Part shown: positions 22,597 to 38,239 of the stretch, piece by piece
How the letters are laid out: the number at the start of each line of letters is the position of its first letter
How positions within the stretch are numbered: position 1 is the first letter of the stretch
Notes under the pieces: generated by a model
Databases searched by the model: none
Seen by the model: only the letters and a program-made list of their open reading frames with translations
Told to the model about the DNA's origin: nothing
Program-made: the position numbers and the translations under genes
Assembly (NCBI RefSeq): GCF_008831285.2
Contig: NC_045147.1
Location: 10,535,427-10,599,426, forward strand
Reading direction: 5' to 3'
Origin: Nymphaea colorata
Lineage: Eukaryota; Streptophyta; Magnoliopsida; Nymphaeales; Nymphaeaceae
DNA length: 64,000 nucleotides

Positions 22597-24490
22597 GCAT
22601 TATATGAGACAAACCATATGGAACAGTAAATCAAATAAAATGCTCTTTATGTTTACTATTTCCAAGACAAATATCTGGGGTCATTAGGATACTACTTTGG
22701 TAATATACCTAATACGCACATGTATTCCGTCTTAACTTTATCTAGTAAAACTAAGAAATGTAAATCCAAACTATAGTTAAGCATAACACCTTTGGGTGTA
22801 AAATGACATAACTATGTAAGAATCTATTTTCCTATTTTACTCTACTTATTCTCCTGAACATAACACACTACCTTTGGGTAATTATGCCACTTCAAATGAG
22901 AATAAGCACAACATGAAACACTAATGTGCCTTTAAATTATGCGTAGTCACTTTGGTGAGGTATAACATGATTTAACTAATCATAGGCTCTTTACATTAGC
23001 GTTATCGCACAATTTTATGATCATGCAATAAAATTTAACCTTAGTATAATCCTAAACAAAAACATGATACAAAAATATAACATGTCACAATAACACATTT
23101 AAAATGAAATACACGAATCACATGAATTATTTCTGCATAATCAACTTAATGTTATCTAAATTATTCATTAAAGCTCCATAAAACATAATGAATCGGTCCT
23201 GTATCGATCTAAAATGATCAAACCTATCCATTAAACACCTTAAATGGGCATACCAACACATGTACCAGCTTCCTCTAGCTTAGAACTGGTCCCGTATCAG
23301 TCTTAAATGGACCGAACCGGTGAAAAACTAGATGAACCGGTACGAAAAGAGAAAGAACCGGTCTCAAACAACTCTGAATCGGTTCAAAAGGGCCCAAACT
23401 GGTTCTAAAACTGAATGAACCGGTTTGAAAATCAACTGAACCGGTCCAGAAAAGATCTGAATCGGTCCTAAAATGCCCGAACCGGTCCTGAAACGGCCCG
23501 AGTCGGTCCTGAAACAGACCGAATCGGTATCTAAAAGCCTGAACCGGTCTTGAAACGGATCGTATCGGTTCTTAAACGAACTGAAACGGTTCTGAAACAA
23601 ACCGAATCGGTTCTGTTTATAAAATCAGACCGAATAGATACGGATCGGGTCCAACCGGACCCGACCCGATCCGAAAAATAAAATCAAAGCGGGCGGGCGG
23701 GCGGGCGGAGGTCGAGCGGTACCGATTTTTTTTTTTTTTTTTTTTACTTTTATGGATCCGAGTCGGGTCAGGATTGACCCGACCCGGGTCCGACCCACCT
23801 CCCCGCTTCCGCCCGACCGACTCCCGCTCGACCTAGCGAGCGGTTTCAGGCTACGCAAAAACCGCCGCTCGCCTGCAACGGCAGGGAACGGTGGAATCGC
23901 CTCCGGCGAGCCTCCAAGGGCTATGGGTGGGAGCCGACAGATCTCACGGCGCCGCCTGGCGACGGCGAAGCCGCCGGCGGGCCTCTGACCGGCCGACGCC
24001 CTCCCTACCGTCGTCTGTGCCTGTGACCTAAAATTTCTGATCTGGGCATGACCGGTGGCAGCGGGAGGGCAACGGGCGATTGGGTGGATGCCGGCGGGTG
24101 CCGTCATGGCCGTCCGGCGACGGCGAACCCGCCGGTGGCCTCCCTTCCTGCAGTCGACCTTCAACGGAACGGGTGATCTCCCTTCCTGCAGACACCCGTC
24201 GCCTTCCCCTTTCCCTGTGGTTCTTGAGCGACTGAAACGGCGCCGAAAAGACCACCGGCAGGCCACCCAACGGCGTGGGTGGCTGCCGGCGAGTCACGCC
24301 AGGACGCAGAGGTCCGGTCGTCGCCTAATGGTCGGCCGATGCCTGCCTGACGGCCGGAATCCAGCACCCCTAGTTTCTGCCCTACTATCGACAGGTTGGC
24401 CAATTTCTGCCCTATTCTCTTTGCGTAAAAACAGAATGCAAAGGAAAAAAAAACCACGCAGCGGAATCGTGGAGTGGGCCCATAACCCAT
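22597..24490 (-). other. Abnormally long copia leader with tandem-repeat and GC-rich segments
   Basis: About 1.9 kb between gag ATG and the 5' LTR, where copia leaders are usually short. Three parts: AT-rich DNA (22600-23200); a run of degenerate ~20-base units built on GAACCGGT / CGGTYCTGAAACG (about 23210-23625); and a GC-rich block (23626-24480) with low-complexity CGGGTCGGGT-like words and a run of about 20 T (23728-23746). Open frames there are Arg/Pro-rich in several phases and look compositional, not coding. Confidence 0.75.
23210..23625. repeat. Degenerate tandem repeats, ~20-bp unit
   Basis: Roughly 15-20 diverged copies of a unit such as CCGAATCGGTTCTGAAACGG. The core CGGT recurs every ~18-22 bases from about 23210 to 23610. 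Units are imperfect and partly palindromic (AACCGGTT). Confidence 0.8.
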
Positions 24491-24887
24491 TGTTGGAGCT
24501 TTGCTAGAAATCTAGATAGCGCACAAACGAAAAATGCAGAAATCGAAAAACAAACATTCATGATTCATGTGTTTCAGAGGGCAGAAGAAGAACCTGTAGA
24601 GGCGACCGCCGACTGAATGTCGGCGGCTGTGGGAAGAATGGCTACAGTCCCCATAGAGTCGTTCCCCTGCGGAGGTAGCGGCGGCGGCAATGGGTTTCTC
24701 TCCTCAGTCATAGCAGCCCAGTGATGGGGACAGGCAATTCACGTATGGCTAAGGGGACCGATTACCCAGACGGTAAAAACTTGATGTGTCCCACACCATC
24801 ACAAGACACGAGTATTTATACTTAAGGGTCTGAAATGGATATAGACCCGTATCAACGCAAGACTATCCAGATGGAGAAATCCCAACA
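24491..24887 (-). repeat. copia 5' LTR (right)
   Basis: 397 bases starting TGTTGGAGCTTTGCTAG and ending CCCAACA, followed by the target duplication TTTAT. About 15 differences from the left LTR by eye; six of these cluster in one 22-base window near 24827-24848. Confidence 0.92.
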
Positions 24888-24892
24888 TTTAT

Positions 24893-27100
24893 CACGATAA
24901 TCATGAGGCCAAAGTTCTCTAAACTGAATACTTATTCACTGAGTCAATGAACATTATACATGTCTGCATGGTAACAGAAAACGCATTTTTTCTCAAAAAA
25001 AATGCGATAAATTAAATAGCCATTTAAAACTTAAAAAATGAGTTTTTTTTTAAACATTAAAAACAAAAAACACGTTTTTAACGCGTTTTTTTTGACTTTT
25101 TTCATTTTTTAGTTTTTTTAATGCGAAACAGTTTTTTTTTTCATTTTTTATTTTTATTTGTTGCAAACTACTTATCTTTTGATGTTTGTGTTATTAGTTT
25201 CAAACTTATTTTATTTTTTCCTTATTTTTAGTTTTTTTATTTTAAAAATTTACCGTATTTTTTCTGTATTTTTTTCATTTTTTTTAAAACTCGCCATGTT
25301 ATACTAAGGGTAGGCGTCGGGCCGGGCCGCCGGTGGGCCTGCCCGGCCCGGGCCTGATAGGCCGACCCGTTTAAGTTTAAAAAAATATATATTTTTTAAA
25401 TTTTTTGTTTAAATAATATATATTTATTATAAATATATTTTATATTTAAAAAATTATTTTATGATTAAAAATTTATTTTTTATTTTAAAATGGGCCGGCG
25501 AGACCCGGGCTATCGGCCCGACTGGCCAGATCGAGCTGGCCGGGCAGGCCCGGCCCAGCCCGATGCCCACCCTTATGTTATACCCGATAACATCTCGCCT
25601 TTTAAAACTTGAGACATTATTTGTGACTATGATATGGAATAGCTATTTGTGATTTTCTCAAAAATAATAGGCATTCACTTCACATAAAAATAATAGCATA
25701 TTATAGTAAAAAAATTTATTAGTTTTCCTCTTTCGTTTTCAATTAGTTGCATTTTTCTAGAATGATGGGCTGAGCTTTTTATTCCATGTTTCACGGTCTT
25801 CGTTTCATAATTAGAAATTTGACCCTTTTCTTGGGTGGTGTCCGTTATGTTCTTTCATTGTCTCCATTTTTGGATTTGGTTGATGTTTCGGCCCATATGC
25901 TTTTAAGTTTCTGTTTGGTGGGGTGGGTTTCTCTCCCCTCATTTTTGCTTCACTTGTTCTATGTTAATTTATCTAAAATGTTAGGGGTCGTTTGGCAAAT
26001 GAAATATTTTGTGAGAGTTTGATGAATATGCAATAATAAAAGATTGAAATAATTAATAAACACCAATGTTTCATGAATCTGCTTCGAGTCTTTACGATAA
26101 ATTCTGAATCAATCACAAAATATTTCAAGAGCCACTTTTAAAAGTTTAGCCCAATCTTGTTGTTAGTCCAAAGTTAGGCACTTTTTTATATTATTTTAAA
26201 TTCATAAAATGGAAAGGGTGATACAAGCTAATATACAACTAATATCGTCATTTGACTGATCAATGTTTGAAAAACGTCCCTCTAGTTTTAAATACCATAT
26301 TTTCAAGTCTCAAATGAATTTTACGTCCACCCATAGTTTTCGTTAATCCAACTCAAGTTATATATATATATGTATATACAGACATGTCCCTTAAGTGCAT
26401 CGAGGAGAACACTTCATAGTTATTAGATATTTACATACATATACTACTGGCTCGACAGAAATGAAAAATACCGACATTTAAAAATCTGTTTTTTCATATT
26501 GATATTTTAGTGAGATTTTATTCATTTACATATTGGTTCCCCTTAAAATTTTAAAATTTTATAACTAGTTTCTTTTAACTTAAATTTTTTAGCTCTGCGG
26601 TTGCTGTGCAACAATCTCATCTTAGTTCATTTTTGCTTCAATCTCTTTCTTTGTGGTGCCTCTGTCACTCGCATCATTTTTCGTTTCTCAGTTGCTTTTT
26701 TTATTTCTTTATCGATGATAGACCCACCGAATCAACCAACTGTCACATTCAAGTCTTACATTATTCAGTTTTTTTAAAACTAATAAAAAATGTCTACAAT
26801 CAACTATAAAATGCGGGGCTTTGTTTTTTTTTTTTTTGAAATTTTAAACACCTAATATACATTTAAAAAAAAGTAGAAATAGAAGGTATCATAAAAATTG
26901 GAAAATGAACTCTGCCAATGCTCCCACTTTAGTGTATTGGAAAATTTATCGATTCAATATTTCCAAAAAAATATAATCTTATTTTTATATGCATTTGAAA
27001 GCAAATATTTAAGAATATTTTGACTGATGAACTAAATCGAATTGTCACAGAGAAATAAAAAAACTCAAAAATAACTACTTAACGAAGCGTTTCAACTCTC
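24893..27100. other. AT-rich intergenic region upstream of CDC48
   Basis: Long A/T homopolymers (24985-25290) and no coding frame with family motifs. It holds one clear MITE (25305-25574). A lone TE-like end, GGGGTCGTTTGGCAAATG, occurs near 25984, but its partner was not found. Close to the gene, GACGTGGC (27112-27119) is a G-box/ABRE-like ACGT motif that could be promoter sequence for CDC48. Confidence 0.5.
25305..25574. mobile_element. Mutator-type MITE, 270 bp
   Basis: GC-rich terminal inverted repeats around an AT-rich core. The left end starts TAAGGGTAGGCGTCGGGCCG; the right end read inward starts AAGGGTGGGCATCGGGCTGG. A 9-base direct repeat ATGTTATAC flanks it exactly (25296-25304 and 25575-25583). 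A 9-bp target duplication with long TIRs indicates the Mutator superfamily. No coding capacity. Confidence 0.88.
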
Positions 27101-27306
27101 ACAAGAGTGACGACGTGGCCACTTTCTTTTTACAGATCAGCCCTTTCTTTCTCAATACGAAACCCCTGGATAGACCCTCGCATTAAACGTTCGCAAAATT
27201 CTTCTTCCTCCTCCGTTCCCGGGGGATCTCGTCTTTTCCGTCTTCCACTCTCTGCCTCCATTTCTGGTTTTCTTTGCCGTTTGGGAAGCCCTAGCAGCAC
27301 TCGGCC

Positions 27307-33244
<5,938 letters not shown>

Positions 33245-33480
33245 GACATGAATACCTGGACTGCGCGCATCTCCAGCAAACATATGATCTGCAAAGTTCA
33301 TCCTTTTGGTGCTTTCCTTTCTGAAAAATTGTTCTAATTTTTCCTGAATTTTTACTTGTTGATGCACTCAACGCATTTAAGTTTACTTGATCTTACAGAA
33401 TCACAATGCTATGATTGACGCCTATGGAATATAAACTTTCAATTCAACCTTCAAAACTGCCGTAGTGCAGGCACGAAGAG
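33245..33480 (+). other. CDC48 3' flank / probable 3' UTR
   Basis: Non-coding sequence directly after the TAA. From 33277 on it is repeated at 38870 (shared block starting CAAACATATGATCTGCAAAG), so part of the likely CDC48 3' UTR has been copied downstream. The polyadenylation site cannot be fixed by eye. Confidence 0.5.
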
Positions 33481-33692
33481 ATTGTACTGATTTTTTTGTT
33501 GATCCATTACCATAAGTCGTGTTATCGGCGACGCTGCATATAGTAACATGTCGACTGCTACATGTCGTATTAGCCTCTTACCGATATGATATAAGTTAGG
33601 TACAAGTTTTTTTCATTTTTAAAATAAAATTAAATGGTCTTATTATGTGTAACGCTTTGTATTGATCCGTACGCAGCAAAAACTAAGACAAT

Positions 33693-33855
33693 CAGGGATA
33701 GAGCTAGATTTTGGATAATGGTTACTAGTTATAAAATTTAAAATTTTTAAAAGCACCACCATGTAACGAAATAAAATAGCCTGATGTATCTATAAAAAAA
33801 AAAGAATTTTTTTGTGGGTTTTGTGGGCAACTGCCCATATTTGCCTCAGCCCCAG
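33693..33855. mobile_element. hAT-like MITE, 163 bp
   Basis: A perfect 8-base target duplication AAGACAAT flanks it (33685-33692 and 33856-33863). Ends are CAGGGATAGAGC and, read inward from the right, CTGGGGCTGAGGC. It shares its interior (TTAGTTATAAAATTT-type block, then CAACTGCCCATATTTGCCTC) with the element at 50823-51002. An 8-bp duplication and CAGGG ends fit the hAT superfamily. A decayed, shortened relic lies at the matching place in unit 2 (about 39270-39335). Confidence 0.82.
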
Positions 33856-33863
33856 AAGACAAT

Positions 33864-35548
33864 GCTGATACTATTTTTTACATTACTGTAAAGAATTAGC
33901 ATCTTGGATTGATCGAATACTAGAGAATTAAGTGTTTGAAACATCATTTTGTTTCAAGTTTTTCAGTACCTTTTTTTCAATCTCTAAATGAATTTAGGTT
34001 AAGCCACAGGTTTTGTTAATTTGACTCATGAATTCACAAATTTTATTCTTTTGGACTTTTTTGTTTTTGGCTGTTGGGTTGACAGTTTTGGAGAAACTAA
34101 AACCATTAGAGGCTCTTTTACTACTTTCTTTTCTAGAAAAAGCTAAGTTGGACGCATTCTTTTTTTTTTTTTTAAGTTTCGTTTCTTGTCACACCTTGTC
34201 ACACCGTTACTTATATAAAACTCACTTATCTAGTAAAGTTTCAGTTCATTTTATGCGTTTCGGAATTGGTAGCTTACAAGTGAAATAGAATGACTTACAG
34301 TATGAGAGAGAGAGAGAGAGAACCCTCTTTGCTTGGCGATCACCCATGGGGAAAAATATGAAAGAAATTGGGGAAATTTAGCGTTCACTCAAAAGAAAAG
34401 TAGGGTTGGAATTGGAGGACAGATGAATCAATGTAGTCAAATGGACATTCCCCAAGTAGGTTGGTGGCCGGGCCCAAGTCTGAACGATAGCTCGGTACCG
34501 AGCCACACTTCGAAACCCGAGCTTGGGCTCAACCCCGTTAAGATAAAAAATATACTTTTAAATATAAAATAATACATAAATATATTTTAAATATAAAATA
34601 ATGCATAAAAAATGTGTATCTTGCCAACACGAACCGGGCAGGCCCGGTATGCATTTTAGATCTGTCTTGGGACCTGGGTTCCTTTACCTTAAATGTCTGC
34701 GGTTTGAAGTTAAGCAGAGTAATACCCATAGGAATCGAACTGAGGATACATTTGATTAAAGACCAACGGGGGCAGATAACTCCCTCAATGACTCCGTTCA
34801 GTTGAGGAAGAAGCATCCCGCGGTCGCCCTCCCACAGAGACGGAGGAGAAGGAGAGAAACATAACGGGCTAGGGCAGCTCGGGGGCCTTTCTCCGGGGGG
34901 CGGAGGTGGAGGAGAAAGGCAGCTCGAGGGTGGAGAAGAGGAGAAAGGCAGGGGAGATAGGGGCGGAGGTAGAGGAGAAGGAGACGGAGTCGAGGGCTCG
35001 GGGTCGGGCTCGTGCGTCGGGGGCGAGAGAGGAAGTTTCTGTCCTGTCTGTTCCGAGGGTTAGCTCGAAACAGAATGGGACAAAAAAAATTATTTATACC
35101 CTCGTTCAGTTGTCCGTTCTATCCAGCCTATTCTGTGTTCAACGTTTGATGAAAAAATCAACTAAACAGGACAGGCGTGTCCTGTGGCCATCAAATGACC
35201 TCTAAGAGTACGCTGACCAGCTATGCTATGTTATACATATCTATACGATTATACTGCCATTATATACTCCGCATCGTTCATTTTGCAGTCTCAACTTGTG
35301 ACTTATAACCACTTCATCTTCAAATATGACAATCTAAATAACACTGCCAAAACAACATCTTATCATATCACCATCCAAGATTTTATTATACTTGGCTAAA
35401 TCTGTACTTGATACAACAAGCGGACACTTCCACACAATTTCTCTTTTATTCCGTCTTTGTTCTTTCCACCATCATAATGGAATGAAGCAAATGACATTGA
35501 AAGACTCTTGATGGGCATGACCAAGAGGTCTCCCATCTTCATATCTCT
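33864..35548. other. Intergenic region between CDC48 and peroxidase 1
   Basis: No coding frame supported. It contains a (GA)n run at 34304-34322, a GC-flanked AT-rich patch (34460-34650) that may be a decayed MITE, and a purine-rich GAGGAG segment (34800-35000). A TE-like right end (GGCCATCAAATGACCTCTAA) at 35187-35206 closes DNA absent from the second duplication unit. No tRNA or other RNA gene seen. Confidence 0.5.
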
Positions 35549-38156
35549 CTAGCTGCTGGCAACTTGAGAAATTAAGAGATCGGCAGCAGTGGGATTGATG
35601 ACATGACAGTTCTGTCTGATCTCCCCTTGAGTTCCTGTCAGCACTTCGATGTTCCCCATCTTCACCATCGACTTTGCGAACTTTGTTGCCCACCCGGATG
35701 GGTTATTCACATTGTCCACAACCTGTTACGAAACGTTAAACATGTGATTAAGCTCTTAATCTTTTATTGCTAGATGTGAATAGAAAGGGGTGGTTTCGCA
35801 TGTTCTAAAAATTAGAACAGATTCATGAAATACTTATCAAACGCTTCTAAAATTGGAACAGATTCATAAAATCCAATTTCTTAGATATATAGGTGGAGAC
35901 ATGGAGTATTTTCACCTTGGCACTTTACCTACCACAACCTTTTTTATACTTAAAAAATCGTGTCGATAAAGTCAGTGGATGAGCAGTTTTTGGATGTAAT
36001 CCATACAGCCGGAGAAAATAAGGTCAACGTGAACTATCTTGAGCAAACAAACCCGGAAAGAGCATTTAACAAGAACAAATGTTATGTTATTAGAACATGT
36101 ACATAAGACACAATCATCTAAAAAAAACCATCTTCTTGTTTTAGAAATTATATGATGCGATTACAGATATCGTTCTTAAATTCAATCATAATACAGGACA
36201 AAACCATGATCGTGAAACAAAAAACATAGTGTTCTTAAAGCATGTTTGCGAGGACTTGTGATTCAAAAACATAGCATTGTTCTTACCAATTGCCTTCAAG
36301 GCGCGCGTTTGATTGCCTCTAATCTAAAATCATCAGTATTTGGAAACCATATGCTTAATATTAGAAACCCTTTCCTCCTCCGATCTTAAGTCACACATTT
36401 TCTCACTGTAAAAAGGTAAAATAAAGTTTTTACCTGTGGACTTTAGATTTGACCTAAGTTTTTTAGTTTGACAAGCCATAGATTTTATCATAGATCTGTT
36501 ACAATATCAACAAAAACATGTCACTACATCATACATACATCTATGGATTTCAAATCTCGAGTAATCAAACACGCATTAAAGGTGGGTGCGATTGAATAAT
36601 GGCGGAGAAAAGGGCATGAGACAAATTTTCTCCAACAATATAATATGATAACATCTACACTACTACATAAATTTCATTTGTCTTATGAAATGGCATTAGG
36701 ATACTCACCATCTGTTTGGAGGCGCTGGAGGTCAGCAGCGCCTGGTCAGAGGTGAAGAGACCGAGGTTCCGGAGCAGGCCCACGTAGTACATGTTGTCCA
36801 GGACGACGGGGGTGATGGTGTCCATGGGCAGCACCTTTGGGTCCGTGAAGTTGCTGTTGGGAGGGCACTGGCCTTGCAGGAACGTCGCGTACGTGGGGTC
36901 AAGCGTGGGGTCCACCGCGCTGGTGCTGCTGAAGTTGTAGAGCCTGTTGGTAAAGGCAGCACAGTGGGCCGCCCCGATGGAGTGCGCCCCGGACAGGGTC
37001 ACCATGTCCTCTTGGGTCAGGTTTTTTCTAGCAAAGCTGTCGATGAGCTGGGTCAAGTTGAAGAACGGCGGGGGCAGGTTCGCTAGCGCCTCGTTCTCGA
37101 TGGAGACGCGCCCATCGCGCCTGCCCGACGGCACCTGGTAGTTGATGTTCCCAACCAGCGCGGCGCTGTCGCGGGCCGCAAAGGCGAGGATGTCGGCGCA
37201 CGAGACCGTGTTCGGGCAAATGAGCTCCAGCAGCGACTTGGCCCGGTCAATCACCTCGAACCCACGGAGGCTTAGGTTTGGAATCGAGCTCTTCTCTGCG
37301 CTGTTGTTGGGCGTGGAGTCAATGAGCACCGATCCATCGCAACCCTGAACAAGTTAAATTGTGCCCCAAGGTAAATATCCAAAATGACGTGAAATTAAAG
37401 ATAACGTTAACTCAGTTGTACTACATTGATTAAAGTTTATAGAGGAGAAACTTTTTCAGGTTTTACTTTTATTTAACCAGGGTTTTTATCGTTTTCATCT
37501 CACAACACATAGTCCTTTGTTGGGGTTCATTTAATCCATAACATATAAGACTCATTGTTACAAAAAAAAAAAAGGAAAAAAATAGATATAATATGACAAA
37601 GTTGTATATCTCAAAAATAAAACGAAAAAATCTTGACAGATTTTTTAAAAAATTTAAAACATTTAATAAATCCTAAAAATAAAAAAACACAAAAAATATG
37701 ACAAAAACACAAAAAAAGGTATAATGAACGTATAATAAGCGTTTTTTTATTTTTTGACGTTTTTTTTTAAATGACAAAAATAAAATGGATATTATATAAG
37801 TGACTGTGTTTTACGGTATTATACTCGTTTTTTTTCAATAAAACGCTTTTCTTTGTGACAGTAACTTCATGGTATGTACACGTATAAATGACAGTAGAAG
37901 TAGATGGAAGAAGAAAAATTAGATACAGAAGAATCAAGCAAATTACCCTCACAAAGCAGTCATGGAAATGCATCCGGATCAGGCCGGCCGCGATGCCCGG
38001 GTTTCTGATCACAGTGCTTGCAACGCTCAACTTGACGATGCTCTCCGCAACCGGGCACGTCTGGTCGTAAAATCCGACCGTCAGACCAGCATGGCTGGAG
38101 GGGAGGAGGACCAGAAGAGGCAGCAGGAGGAGGAGGAGGGACTGCTTGAGAGCCAT
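35549..38156 (-). CDS. Secreted class III peroxidase, complete (copy 1)
   Basis: Haem peroxidase using H2O2 on phenolics in the cell wall or apoplast. Exons (minus): 38156-37947, 37344-36709, 35722-35549; 70+212+57 codons give 339 aa. The signal peptide is [20 protein letters not shown], with cleavage probably after SSHA. Distal site R61-x3-H65 lies in RMHFHDCFV; the proximal haem ligand is H191 in [11 protein letters not shown]. Conserved Cys include FYDQTCP, FHDCF, GCDGS, VSCAD, AAHC, GQCP and the last RQNCHV. Class III two-intron layout: intron 1 follows FVR, before GCDGS. An ATG 44 codons upstream in frame is rejected because a TATA-like box (38225-38232) lies between it and 38156. Substrate and subfamily number cannot be told. 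Tandem partner of the copy at 40985-44074. Confidence 0.95.
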
Positions 38157-38224
38157 GACCAGAGGCTCAAGATAGGCAACTGTGGCTCCCAACTGATGTG
38201 GGTTCTCCCTTCTCTGCGCATGCA

Positions 38225-38232
38225 CATATATA
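38225..38232 (-). promoter_or_regulatory. TATA-like box of peroxidase 1
   Basis: CTATATAT read on the minus strand, about 70 bases before the ATG at 38156. A similar box stands at the same place in the second copy. Confidence 0.6.
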
Positions 38233-38239
38233 GATTCCT

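Larger units (their letters stand above)
17894..24887 (-). mobile_element. Young Ty1/copia LTR retrotransposon with 397-bp LTRs
   Basis: LTRs at 17894-18290 and 24491-24887 have equal length (397 bases). The left copy starts TGTTGG and ends CTAACA; the right copy ends CCAACA. A perfect 5-bp target duplication TTTAT flanks the element (17889-17893 and 24888-24892). By eye the LTRs differ at about 15 positions (near 4 percent), so it is younger than the neighbouring gypsy element. Read right to left: 5' LTR, a ~1.9-kb leader, gag, protease, integrase, RT, RNase H, a purine tract (AGTGGGAGATT) and the 3' LTR. Only two stops and one frameshift separate it from an intact polyprotein. The sequence after the 5' LTR (TGGGTTATGGGCCC) is not the common initiator-Met primer site. 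Confidence 0.95.

Noticed and set aside
23625-24507. Arg/Pro-rich frames up to 213 codons in the copia leader
   Set aside because: GC-rich low-complexity DNA is open in several frames on both strands, with no domain and no consistent start; treated as non-coding leader.
24491-24520. Initiator-Met primer site for the copia element at 17894-24887
   Set aside because: The bases after the 5' LTR (TGGGTTATGGGCCC on the minus strand) do not match TGGTATCAGAGC; the primer tRNA cannot be named.
36732-37348. Frames on the plus strand and alternative minus frames over peroxidase exon 2
   Set aside because: Shadows of the GC-rich exon; only one frame has the peroxidase motifs and fitting splice phases.
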